Shown here in pieces: positions 11,601 to 22,995 of a DNA stretch of 64,000 nt. The stretch spans positions 62,697,120-62,761,119 of the forward strand of contig CM043956.1 of NCBI GenBank assembly GCA_014529385.2, given 5' to 3'. This DNA is from Adiantum capillus-veneris (taxonomy: Eukaryota > Streptophyta > Polypodiopsida > Polypodiales > Pteridaceae). The translations under genes were made by a program, and so were the position numbers. The notes beneath the pieces were generated by a model, which worked only from the letters and a program-made list of their open reading frames with translations, did no database searches and was not told where the DNA came from. How positions within the stretch are numbered: the stretch's first letter is position 1; each line of letters starts with the position of its first letter.

Positions 11601-12490
11601 AATCTTGAGACCAAACCACTCAGGCTACTAGCAATAATAGCTTGGACAAGTGGTGGACCTTGAATGTAAACCCCTCATCTACGAAATATCGTGGGTTTAA
11701 TGTATTTCGATGGAGCCTAGCATCTTGGAGACATGGTGCAGCTTGCTTCTCGTCATGTTTCAATGGAGCCTATCTTGGACAAATGGTGGAGCATCCTTCT
11801 CTCCAGGTTTCAATGGACCCTAGCTTGAACAAGTGGTGGACCTTTGTTTCTCTCTATGTTTCAATAGAGTTAGCTTGGACAAGTGGTGGACCTTGGAACC
11901 AAACCCCCATGTAAAACCTATCATGGTCACTCCAAGTGGTAATAAAGAATAACCTTTAAGATGTAGCCTTATAGGTTGGACAAGTGGTGGACCTTAACAC
12001 GCGCATATTCTTAATATAATGACATAGAGTGGAAAAGTGGTGAATCTTGAGACCAAACCACTCAGGCTACTACCAATAATAGCTTGGACAAGTGTTGGAC
12101 CTTGAATGTAAACCCCTCATCTACGACATATCATGGGTTTAATGTTTTTCGATGGAGCCTAGCATCTTGGAGACATGGTGCACCTTGATTCTCCTCATGT
12201 TTCAATGGAACCTACCTTGGACAAATGGTGGAGCATCCTTCTCTCCATGTTTCAATGGACCCTAGCTGAGACAAGGGGTGGACCTTTGCTTCTCTCTATG
12301 TTTCAATAGAGTTAGCTTGGACAAGTGGTGGACCTTGGAACCAAACCCCCATGTAAAACCTATCATGGTCACTCCAAGTAGTAAGAAAGAATAACCTTTA
12401 AGATGTAGCCTTATAGGTTGGACAAGTGGTGGACCTTAACACCCACATATTCTTAATAAAAGTGGTGAATCTTGAGACCAAACCACTCAC
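8615..12490 (+). repeat. 867-bp dimeric higher-order repeat, about 4.5 copies
   Basis: Two unit types alternate. Type 1 carries 'acgaaatatcg' and starts at 9041, 9908, 10775 and 11641; type 2 carries 'acgacatatcg' and starts at 8615, 9483, 10350, 11217 and 12083. Steps are 442 bp (type 1 to 2) and 425 bp (type 2 to 1), totalling 867 bp. The 17-bp difference is a deletion of 'ataatgacatagagtgg' in the linker before each type 1 unit. Copies are nearly identical, which indicates recent unequal exchange of the dimer. The copy near 11226 has one base missing. Confidence 0.92.
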
Positions 12491-15400
12491 ACTACTAGCA
12501 ATAATAGCTAGGGATAACCATTAAGATATAGTCTTTCAAGGGGTGAGAAAGAATAACCATTAAGATATAGTCTTATAGGTTGGACAAGTGGTGGACCTTA
12601 ACACCCAAATATTCTTAATATAATGATAGAGAGTGGAAAAGTGGTGAATCTTGAGAGCAAACCACTCATGCTACTAGCGATAATAGGTTGGACAAATTGT
12701 TGATCTTGAATGTAAACTCCCCATGTACAAAATAACGTGGGTTTAAGGTATTTCGATGGAGGCTAGAATCTTGGAGATATGGTGCAGCTTGCTTCTCTTC
12801 ATGTTTCAATGGAGTCTATCTTGGACAAATGGTGGAGCATCCTTCTCTCCATGTTTCAATAGACCCTAGCTTAGACAAGTGGTGGACCTTTGCTTCTCTC
12901 TATGTTTGAATAGAGTTAGCTTGGACAAGTGGTGGACCTTGGAACCAAACCCCCATGTAAAACCTTTCATGGTCACTCCAAGTGGTCAGAAAGAATAACC
13001 ATTAAGATATAGTCTTATAGGTTGGACAAGTGGTGGACCTTAATACCCAAATATTCTTAATATAATAACACAGAGTGAAAAAGTGGTGAATCTTGAGACC
13101 AAACCCCTCATGCTACTAGCGTTAATAGGTTGGACAACTGGTGGACCTTGAATGTAAACCTTCCATGTTTCAATAGAGTTAGCTTCGACAAATGGTGGAG
13201 CATCCTTCTCTCCATGTTTCAATGGAGCCTAGCTTGGACAAGTGGTGGACCTTTTGCTTCTCTCTATGAGAAGAATAAAGTTAGCTTGGATAAGTGGTGG
13301 ACCTTGGAACCAAACCCCTATGTAAAACATATCATGGACATTTCAAGTGGTGAGAAAGAATACCCTTTAAGATATACGCTTATAGGTTGGACAAGTGGTC
13401 GACCTTAACACCTAGATCTTCTTTATATAATGACATAGAGTGGAAAAGTGGTGAATCTTGAGACCAAACCACTCATGCTACTAGGGATAATAGCTTGGAA
13501 AAGTGACTGACCTTGACGTTAAACCCCACATGTAAACAATATCGTGGGTTTAAGGTATTTCAATGGATCCTAGAATCTTGGAGACATGGTGCAACTTGCT
13601 TCTTTTCATGTTTCAATGAAGCCTATCTTCCACCAATGGGGGATCATCCTTCTCTAAATGTCTCAGTGGAGCCTAGCTTGGACAAGTGGTGGACCTTTGC
13701 TTCTCTCTATGTTTCCATAGAGTTAGCTTGGACAAGTGGTGGACCTTGAAACCAAACCCCCATGTAAAACATATCATGGTCATTCCAAGTGGTGAGAAAT
13801 AATACCCTTTAAGATCTAGCCTTATAGGTTGGACAAGTGGTCGACCTTAGAACCTAGATCTTCATAATATAACGACATAGAGTGGAAAAGTGGTAAATCT
13901 TGAGACCCAACCACTCATGCTACTAGGGATAATAGCTTGGAAAAGTGACTGACCTTGACGTTAAACCCCACATGTAAACAATATCGTGGGTTTAAGGTAT
14001 TTCAATGGATCCTAGAATCTTGGAGACATGGTGCAGATTGCTTCCCTTCATGTTTCAATGGAGCCTATCTTGGACAAATGGTGGAGCATCCTTCTCTCCA
14101 TGTTTCAATGGAGCCTAGCTTGGACAAGTGGTGGACCTTTGCTTCTCTCTATGTTTCAATAGAGTTAGCTTGGACAAGTGGTGGGCCTTGGAACCAAACT
14201 CCCATGTAAAACCTATCTTGGTAACTCCAAGTGGTGAGAAAGAATAAAGTTTAAGATATGGCCTTATAGGTTGGACAAGTGGTGGACCTTAGCACCCATA
14301 TATTCTTAATAGAATGACATAGAGTGGAAAAATGGTGAATCTTGAGACCAAACCACTCATGCTACTAGAGATAATAGGTTGGACAAGTGGTGGACCTTGA
14401 ATGTAAACCCCCCATGTACAAAATATCATGGGTTTGAGGTATTTCAATGGAGCCTAGCATCTTGGAGACATGGTGTAGCTTGCTTCTCTTCATGTTTCAA
14501 TGGAGCGTATCTTGGACAAATGGTGGAGCATCCTTCTCTCCATGTTTCAATGGACCCTAGCTTGGACAAGTGGTGGACCTTTGATTCTCTCTATGTTTCA
14601 ATAGAGTTAGCTTGGACAAGTGGTGGACCTTGAAACAAAACCCCCATGTAAAACCTATGCTGGTCACTCCAAGTGGTGAGAAAGAATAACCCTTAAGATA
14701 TAGCCTTATAGGTTGGACAAGTGGTGGACCTTAACACCCAAATATTCTTAATATAATGACATAGAGTGAAAAAGTGGTGAATCTTGAGACCAAACCACTC
14801 ATGCTACTAGCGTTAATAGGTTGGACAAGTGGTGGACCTTGAATGTAAACCCCCCATGTTTCAATAGAGTTAGCTTCGACAAATGGTAGAGGATCCTTCT
14901 CTCCATGTTTCAATGGAGCCTAGCTTGGACAAGTGGTGGACCTTTGTTTCTCTCTATGTTTCAATAGAGTTAGCTTGGACAAGTGGTGGACCTTGGAGCC
15001 AAACCCCCATGTAAAACATATCATGGACATTTCAAGTGGTGAGAAAGAATACCCTTTAAGATATACCCTTATAGGTTGGACAAGTGGTCGACCTTAACAC
15101 CCAGATCTTCTTAACGTAATGACATAGAGTGGAAAAGTGGTGAATCTTCAGACCAAACCACTCATGCTACTAGAGATAATAGGTTGGACAAGTGGTGGAC
15201 CTTGAATGTAAACTCCCCATGTACAAAATATCATGGGTTTAAGGTATTTCAATGGATCTTAGCATCTTGGAGACATGGTGCAGCTTGCTTCTCTTCATGT
15301 TTCAATGGAGCCTATCTTGGACAAATGGTGGAGCATCCTTCTCTCCATGTTTCAATGGACCCTAGCTTAGACAAGTGGTGGACCTTTGCTTCTCTCTATG

Positions 15401-16299
15401 TTTCAATAGAGTTAGCTTGGACAAGTGGTGGAACTTGGAACCAAACCCCCATGTAAAACCTATCATGGTCATTCCAAGTGGTGAGAAAGAATACCCTTTA
15501 AGATATAGCCTTATAGGTTGGACAAGTGGTGGACCTTAACACCCAGATCTTCTTAATATAATGACATAGAGTAGAAAAGTGGTGAATCTTGACATCAAAC
15601 CACTCATGCTACTAGTGATAATAGGTTGGACAAGTGGTGGACCTTGAATGTAAACCCCCCATGTACGAAATATCATGGGTTTAAGATATTTCAATGGAGC
15701 CTAGCATTTTGGAGACATGGTGCAGCTTGCTTCTCTTCATGTTTCAATCAAACCTGGCTTGGACAAATGGTGGAGCATCCTTCTCTCCATGTTTCAATGG
15801 AGCCTAGCTTGGACAAGTGGTGGACCTTTGATTCTCTCTATGTTTCAATAGAGTTAGCTTGGACAAGTGGTGGACCTTGGAACCGTACCCCTATGTAAAA
15901 CCCATCATGTGCATTCCAAGTGGTGGTAAATAATACCATTTAAGATATAGCCTTATAGGTTGGACAAGTGGTGGACCTTAACACCCAGATCTTCTTAATA
16001 TAATGACATAGAGTGGAAAAGTGGTGAATCTTGAGACCAAACCACTCATGCTACTAGGGATAATAGGTTGGACAAGTGGTGGACCTTGAATTTAAACCCC
16101 ACATATACAAAATATCATGGGTTTAAGGTATTTCAATGGAGCCTAGCATCTCAAAGACATGGTGCATCTTGCTTCTCTTCATGTTTCAATGGAGCCTATT
16201 TTGGACAAATGGTGGAGCATCCTTCTCTCCATGTTTCAATGGACCCTAGATTGGACAAGTGGTGGACCTTTGCTTCTCTCTATGTTTCAATATAGTTAG

Positions 16300-16457
16300 C
16301 CTATATTAGACAATTAGTAGACCTCCAATCTCTCCATGTTGTCTAGAGCTAAGCTTGGACAAGTGGTGGACCTTACTTCTCCCTTCCCTTAGTTTACTAG
16401 CTTAAATGATCACTATGTATACTTGCTTAGATCTAGCTTGAACAAGTGGTGGAACTT
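16300..16457 (+). repeat. Boundary module, inner end of the left array
   Basis: This segment, between the last regular monomer and the gene, is the reverse complement of segments at 25100-25235 and 30655-30817. Shared blocks in order are: an AATTAGTAGA block, 'tctccatgttgtctagagct', one core repeat, the 'ccttagtttactag' block, and 'acttgcttagatctagctt' with a last core-like copy. It marks where each array meets a gene. Confidence 0.85.
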
Positions 16458-16532
16458 GTATTCACACAAACTTAATCCATTACAAAAAAGTATATGTTAA
16501 AATAACATTTGGTTTTTTTTGTTTCAGGAAAG

Positions 16533-19185
16533 ATGGCTCCAAAAAAACAGGTTGCAAGGGTTGCTGTCTCAGTTGACTATACTTGCAATGATCTTAGGAA
16601 ATGGTATTTGGACATACATGGTATAGAGGGTGCACAATTTCATAAGGTGCATCTATTTATTGCCAAAAAGGATAATGACAGCTTGTTTGAAGATGTTGGA
16701 CAAGTTGTGGAAGCATCTGTCTCTGTAGTTGATAGTCATCCAGAGGTGGAATGCATTGACATTCTAGTTCCAATGAATCTAGAATTTCAACTATCTCCAG
16801 GAGCATATGCATTGGAGCGCATGTCTAGAAACAAAGAAGAGACAATGTTTTCTCGAGGATGGAAGTTTGCAGAATCAAATCCAAATATCACAGCAGATCA
16901 ACTTCAAAGCTCCATCATTGCCACACTACAACGAAAAAAGGTGAAAGCTTCACGACCACCATCCACAAAGAAGCAAGCAAAAGTGCAGAAAGTAGAAGCT
17001 AAGCGAACTAGCTCCATTTTGGATGTAGACAAGGCATCTTTGGCATCCTCATCAACAGAGGGTTCAATGTCAAAGATGAGAATTGTGGATCCAGATGTTT
17101 TAGAAGCTGAGGCCATGAAAGGACAAGAAAAAGATACAGGTGGAATGAATAAGTACATAAATTATTTTCCTTTCCAATATAGGGAATTTGATATCCCTAT
17201 TCAAAATTGTTGGCTTGCTCCTGATCACTATAATGCACGTATTATGGATAAAAAACACGCTGAAAGTGTGTTATTTGGATTTTCACGGAGTACGACCAAG
17301 CCTGCAGCATGTGCATATTTGATGCCTGTTCGAAATGCAAAATCAAAGAAGGGGACTCCTTTGGCAGTAGAAGAGGTAGAGGAGCAAAAAATTAAAGATT
17401 ATCATTATTGGATTCTTGATGGGCAGCATTCAATCTATGCTGCAAAAGTTTTGCTTCACAATGAACAAAACAACAAAGAGATCTTTGAAAGACTGATTAG
17501 CGTGTATAAATTTAGAAAGGCTCGCATTGTTGTGAATGCTCCTCCATTTGTTGCAACTGCTATATCTGCCATTGCAAATGAGGAGGCTCAGGCATTGTAT
17601 GTCAAGCAACCTTACAGCCAAATATTGAGACATTTACGGAGTCAATGGATCTTCTCAGGACGACCACCAAAGGCAGCAAGTGGAATTGCAGAGGGACATG
17701 CATCTCGTGCCGGATGGGATGTAAGTTATTTTCTTTGTCTTTTTGATAGTGTTTAATTAACAAATCTTGCTCAATAGTTTAATTATTTCTCTATTTCTTT
17801 TCAGGGTTTTCTTCGATTGGCAAGAATGAGTGCAGCAGCAAGTTGGATTGCTAAACAGGCACACATGGTCACCTACTCTGATTTAGTTTATGATTGCTGG
17901 ATAGAAATCATTGAAAATCTAGAAGAGGAGAATAAGAAACCCCCAACAACTGTATTTAGATATCTTTGTGGCCTTGAGGAATCAGAGGTAAAGACTATTC
18001 AAGAAGAGATTAGAGATGAGAAGATTTTACTGTCAAAGAGTGCAAAGGATGGTGATGCAACTGACATGTATGATCGAATCAAGCAGTTGAAGCAAGACAA
18101 ATTGATTCAAGATGCACTTCTTGAAGGCTTCAACAATTTGAATGAGTCTTCACCATGTAAAGACTGGGAGGAGGTGGTCAAAATGTATAACATCAATGAT
18201 GTTGTTTATAAAACAATTTTAATGCTATGCGAGGAATGGATCAGATCTAGTTTGACGCGTGGAACAAAGAAAATGGCTTTTCCAGATGGAGCAATAAAAT
18301 ACATGCAATGGGCAATTCACCTTCAAAAGGAGAAAACTGAGCCTAGAGATTTGCCATGGTCAATCTATGTGGTGAGCCTACAAATGGAAGGCAATCTCTA
18401 CTTGATGCGCCACTTCAATAATAAAGTGCCTATTGGCTTATGTGTTTTAGATATGACAAAAAACGTTGGAGGCAATTTGAAGTGGAGTGAGGAGACATTT
18501 AACAATGCTTTGGATGGGATCTTGGCTATTGCTGGAGGGTCAACAGATCCTGGATTTGTCTTTCTTGCATTTGTGGATTTCACTAACTTCACAAAATTGC
18601 AATGTGCCTTTCACGCCATGGGAGATAATCTGAGCTACCATTGTTGTGGTGCATTGCATCACTTTCCATCAGCTCCTTGCAAAGGAGCAATTCAATTCCT
18701 AACAGTTATTGCCTTCTTGGGACAAGGCAATGCATTTGAAGACCTGAGAAGAAGATCAGAGGAACATCCCATGCCAATTGATTGTTCTCTTCTTCAAGTA
18801 GCAGATAACGATATGTCAGATTTGCAATATTTGGAGGCCAAAAAAAGAGCTTTGGTCAAGCACTACATTCGTACATATTGTTTTGAAGACCGCAAGCTTG
18901 TTGATGTTTTTGGTGATGGCTCCTTGGTTGCACAAGAAGGAATACAACAGAAAAAAGAAGTCATCTGCTTAATTGATAGTGTGGAGGAGGCAAAAAGCAT
19001 GGAGACCATGCTGCTAGACTTTGTTAAGTCTCATGAAGATATAGAAAAATGGGCTGGACTTCAACAATCCACTTCGCAATCAGGCGACATTGTGCCTGTT
19101 ACAGAGGAGTGCTCTCCACAAAGAGAAGAAGAACAACAACAACACCATCCTCTGTCAATGGAGGACTTTTTGGAAATGGAGACAC
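16533..19185 (+). CDS. ParB/DGQHR-like plus degenerate DNA-methyltransferase-like protein, exons 1-2
   Basis: Exon 1 is 16533-17720 and exon 2 is 17805-19185, joined at phase 0 (...GWD|GFLRL...). A clear acceptor (gtttcag at 16521-16527) lies just before ATG 16533, so a 5' untranslated exon is likely. Residues 1-180 are unrecognised, with a Lys-rich, Ser-rich linker at about 135-180. Residues 215-360 resemble a ParB/DGQHR fold: a polar N-terminal strand and the motif ILDGQHSIYAAK at about 294-305. Exon 2 adds helical sequence with a charged stretch (456-495), then D-L-P-W (about 578-581), like the DPPW/DPPY motif IV of amino-methyltransferases, and VDVFGDGS (762-769), like motif I. Motif IV before motif I is the permuted order of beta-class DNA methyltransferases. 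D-L-P-W departs from D-P-P-W, so activity is doubtful. The frame continues by splicing into the SET exon at 21783. The methyltransferase call is inference; the ParB-like call is somewhat firmer. Confidence 0.72.
17721..17804 (+). other. Intron 1 (84 bp, phase 0)
   Basis: Donor GTAAGT follows the GAT codon at 17718-17720 and the acceptor TTTTCAG ends at 17804, after a T-rich tract. Removing it joins both frames exactly. The unspliced frame would stop at 17754-17756. Confidence 0.88.
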
Positions 19186-21782
19186 GTATGTTTTGAGTTT
19201 CTTGTGCATGTTAGTGTTTCTTGTTACTGATTTGATACTCTTAATGTTAGATTTTGCTTTATATAGTATTGATTGAGCTTGTATTTTTTATCTCAAGCAT
19301 TCAAGGTTTGAATGTAAATAGTAAATTACTTGAGTTTTTGAATGGTGGATCTGTAGACTAAAACTAAAACATTTAATACTCACAAAGACTTAATTACTTA
19401 AGAGCTTGAACTCAATAAGTTTTGGACCTTTTATCAATACCCCCTTGATATGATACATTAGATCGTAGCATGGTTAAATGGTGATGCTTCATAAATTGAA
19501 CCTAGCTTAGACAGGTGCTGGAGCCTAAATTTAAACTAACCTTGCTAGAAGGGAGCTTATGTTTGGACTTTGAGAGAAATAGCATAAGTAATCAATTAGA
19601 GCATAGATTAGACATGTGGTGGTGGCCGGCCTTAGAGACCAAAATCTTAATGAGCTTGGAAAGGTATTTAAGTACTGCAATTTACTTAGTTTTAGTACTC
19701 ATTAAATGCATAGCTTGACAAAAGGTGGACCTTACATGGATCCTAATTTCAAGAGGTGTGGTAGACCTTCAAAACAAGCTCATATAGCTTGGACATGTGG
19801 TAGACCTTGCATGAAGACTAGTTTAGACAAGTGTGGTACACCTTGTAACCAACACCCATTTGTTATATTAGCTTGGACAAGTGGTGGACCTTGCTTTTAT
19901 GTTTCAATGGAGCATATTTTGGACAGGTGGTAGACCTTGTTTCTCTCCATGCTTCAATGGAGAGAAACTTTAGCTTGGACAAGTGGTGGACCTTGTTTTT
20001 ATGTTTTAAAGGAGCATATTTCGGACAAGTGGTAGACATAGTTTCTCTCCATGGTTCAATGGAACCCACCTCAGACAAGTGAAGTACCTTGAAACCAAAC
20101 CCCCATAATACAACCTACTAAATAGGTTGGAAAATTGGTGGGATATGAAACCATCCATGATAGAGCATAGTATAGGTGAAAACGTAGTGGTCCTTATATC
20201 AATTACCCATGCATAGCTTGGACAAGTGGTGGACCTTGATTCTCTCTATGTTTCAATGGATCCTATCTTGGACTAGAGATATATCTTACTTAGTTCCATG
20301 CTTCAATGGATTGTAGCTTGGATAAGGAGTGGAACTTCAAACAAAACTCCACAGCATAGCATATATTAACAATTCATGGGTTTTATAGAGATTGTCCTGC
20401 CTATTTTGGAGAGTTGGTACACCTTTATTCTCCATTCTTCAATGGATCTGAGGTTGGACAAGCGGAGCTGGAGAAGTGGTCAACCTTAAAATGAAACCTC
20501 CCATGCTACAACCCATCATAGATCGTATATGTAGTGGACCTTGAAACTCTTTTATGTCCCTAGCTTAGAGAAGCATTGCACTCTTGATTATCTCCATACA
20601 TGAAGGCAAGGTTGGACAAGTGGTGGACCTTCAAACCAGAATCTCTATGCAATAATAGGCAAGTGGTGGAGCTTGTTTTCTCCTTGTTCCAATGGAGCCT
20701 AGCTTAGACAAACAATGGAGCTTGCTTCTCTCCATGTTTCAATGGATCCTAGCTTAGAAAAGTGGTGGAGCTTTGCTTCTCTCCATGTTCCAATGGACCA
20801 TAGCTTAGACAAGTGGTAGACCTTGAAAAACACCCCTCGTATACAACATATTATGGGGTTTTCATGTTTCAATGGCTCCTAGCTTGGACAAATGGTAGAG
20901 CTTGCTTCTCTTTATGTTTCAATGGATCCAATCTTAGCCAAGGGGTGGACCTTGAAACAAGAATCCCCCCCCCCCATGTACAACGTATTATGGGTTTTGA
21001 AAGCACTGGGAGAAAATAATAGCTTTGATAAGTGGTGGACCTTGCTTCTCTCCATGCTTCAATGGAGCCGAGGTTGGACACATGTTGGAGAGAAGATGGT
21101 TGCCCATGAAATAAGACCATGCATGCTATAATCAATCATATGTTGTACACATGGTGGACCTTGCAATTGTTTTATATGCCTAACTTGGACAAGTGGAGGA
21201 CCCTTGATTACCTCCAGATATCAACAACAAGCCAAGTTTGGACAAGTGTAGTACCACCAAACCAGAATCTATATGCTACAATAGAGTATAGGTAGGACAC
21301 GCGATGAACCTTGATATCAAACCATCCATGCTACTAGAGATGATAGGTTTCACATGTGGTGGAACCTTGTATCAATGTTCTATGTGTAGTTTTTGACTAG
21401 TGATAGACCTTGAAACTAATCCCTCTAGGCTACAAGAAAAAAGAGATGGATGAGGAGGCTAGACTACTTTTGTTGCATCAATGCATCCCATGTTACCACA
21501 TATACTATAGGGTTCTTGGATAAGTGTTGGATCTTGTGTCAATGCTCCATGTCTAGCTTGGACAAGTGGTGGACCTTGGTTCTCTCTATGCTTCAAATGG
21601 GCAATAGATTGGAGACACAGTGGCCTTTTTTTTCCAATGATTTTATTTTTTGGAAACCTTGGAGGCACCATGTAAGAGGCACTCTAAGTCTTCCATACAA
21701 TGGACCTATTGGACTATAAAATAATGATATCTTTCTTTGATATTGTCATTATTTTATGCATAATATTTTCTTCTTTTTGCAG
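19186..21782 (+). other. Intron 2 (about 2.6 kb), filled with degraded 50-bp repeats
   Basis: The donor is AC|GTATGT at 19186 and the acceptor is CTTTTTGCAG ending at 21782. Splicing (phase 1) reads ...GAG ACA C|AC ACA AAG GAG..., which continues the methyltransferase-like frame straight into the SET frame. If unspliced, the upstream frame stops 12 bp later at TGA. From about 19500 to 21570 the intron carries many diverged core repeats in forward orientation (for example near 19872, 19975, 20218, 20612, 21557), so the satellite is transcribed with this gene if the model holds. A run of 11 C residues lies near 20967. Confidence 0.68.
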
Positions 21783-22339
21783 ACACAAAGGAGTTAAGTG
21801 ATATAAAATCTAGATGTATTTCACACTATGATTGGCATGAAGATCCTTTTGGGACACCAACTTTTCCTATTCCCAAAGATGTAATTTTCCATATTAACGG
21901 TGTGGATTTTGAAGTGCGACTTTCATGTATTGAAGGAGCTGGTTATGGGCTATTTGTGCATACTACCCTGGAAAGTGGTTTGACTATTCTAAACTATGGA
22001 GGGCATAAGTATAGATTTCAAGACTGGAAAAAGATATGCAAAATATTTCCAAGAGCTTATAAATATTCTCTTCTAGAGGATCCAAACATAGAAGAAGAGG
22101 AAGATCAATCATACATTATTGGTTGTGTAGAAGAAGGAAACGTGTCGGGCTATATAAATAGTTCTCACAGTACAAATGTCTGTCCCAACGTACGCTATAC
22201 ATTTGATCCAAATTTGCCACCTTGGCATAAATGCACCTCTTCACACATCAAGTCAGAAGAATATGGCCATGTATGCATTGAGACTATTTGTCAAGTTGAA
22301 GCAGGAGAAGAGTTGTTTGCTGACTATAACTTTACTTGA
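21783..22339 (+). CDS. SET-domain exon (exon 3) of the ParB/methyltransferase-like gene
   Basis: The exon encodes about 185 residues with a full set of SET landmarks: GAGYGLFV (G-x-G-x-F/A at the start), GYINSSHSTNVCPNV (the N-H-S-x-x-P-N substrate and cofactor segment, here N-S-S-H-S-T-N-V-C-P-N), and GEELFADYNF (G-E-E-L-x-x-D-Y) just before the stop. SET proteins transfer methyl groups from S-adenosylmethionine to lysines, usually in histones. The domain ends at the protein C-terminus with no cysteine-rich post-SET. No in-frame ATG lies near the start; the exon begins at a good acceptor (21781-21782 AG), which supports its being an internal or terminal exon. Joined to the upstream exons, the predicted protein has 1041 residues. 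It could instead be a separate gene with an unseen first exon. Confidence 0.8.
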
Positions 22340-22995
22340 CATTGTAAAGTATTGTACATGGATGGAAATCTCAAGTACATGCATCATTTTCATTTTTCAT
22401 GGATGAAATCTCAAGTGAATATAACATTTGATTATTGTTTAGTTTATGCTCAACGAGAATCTAGAGTGCTCTTATGCTTTGTGTGTTGTCTAACATATTT
22501 GACTACCTTGGCCATAGAATCTTGATTCTACTCTAGATTTGTGATAAATCTTACCAAAATTTAATCAATGTCTAGGTTGGACAAGTGGTGGGGCTTCAAA
22601 CATTACTGTCTTAAACAAGTGGAGTTATCTTACTTGAATAAGTGGTGGCCTTTGAATCCAAATCTAAGCCAAATCTCTAATTATTTTCTTGTAGTCTAGG
22701 TTGGACATTTGGTGGACCTTGTATCCATGTTTCCTCAACAAGGGTGGCTTTTAGTTTTCACTTTAAGTACTCATCTTTAATAAAGTGTAGGATGGAAAAT
22801 GTTGAGTTAGTAGATTGTATTTTAGACAAGTGGTGTTTGGTGTACGAATGCTGAAAATGGTTGCAAGGATTCTAACAACGACTTTACCTTAAATAAATTT
22901 CTTACTAGGAGTTCTACATATAAATATGGTGAATAAAATTCTAGTGGTTTTGAGATACCATTTGTGTGTGTGTTTTCTTAGATTCACAAACTGGG
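22340..22995 (+). other. Intergenic or 5' intron between the SET and FCP1-like genes
   Basis: AT-rich sequence with four or so diverged forward core repeats (near 22576, 22634, 22701, 22825). At its right end, TGTGTGTGTTTTCTTAG (ending 22981) is a good 3' splice site, 14 bp before the FCP1-like ATG. The FCP1-like gene therefore probably has an upstream non-coding exon, or is spliced from the SET transcript beyond its stop. Confidence 0.5.

Larger units (their letters stand above)
7008..16457 (+). repeat. Left array of the 50-bp GGACAAGTGGTGGACC repeat, forward orientation
   Basis: The core GGACAAGTGGTGGACC first appears as single copies (about 7009, 7094, 7502) in AT-rich DNA that also holds short GGCGGGATATTTTAAATT-type repeats (7385-7460). 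It becomes dense from about 7600. In the best-ordered part, cores fall at 9124, 9174, 9224 and 9274, a 50-bp monomer. Between runs of 50-bp monomers are longer linkers ending in blocks such as 'cttaacaccc' or 'tgaatcttgagacc', so the local unit is about 425-442 bp. Most monomers hold a hairpin (CTCCAT or CTCTAT, loop GTTTCA, ATGGAG or ATAGAG). Repetitive ~90-codon open frames beginning M-D-K-W-W are produced by the repeat and are not taken as genes. All copies point rightward, towards the gene at 16533. Confidence 0.9.

Noticed and set aside
8615..12490. Centromeric satellite
   Set aside because: The array is short, diverges quickly on both sides and abuts spliced genes. Related arrays occur elsewhere in the window.
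7779..16295. Many ~60-100-codon plus-strand open frames beginning M-D-K-W-W-T-L, nearly identical to each other
   Set aside because: They are produced by the 50-bp repeat and its higher-order copies. Neither the 50-bp monomer nor the 442- and 425-bp units are multiples of three, the frames start and stop with the repeat, and no domain or codon bias supports them.
7008..16457. CRISPR-like array
   Set aside because: Monomers are contiguous without unique spacers of fixed length, there are no cas genes, and the setting is eukaryotic.
21902..22339. SET frame as a separate single-exon gene starting at GTG 21902
   Set aside because: There is no ATG at the start, and the preceding 39 codons are also open from a good acceptor at 21782 that joins the upstream gene in frame.
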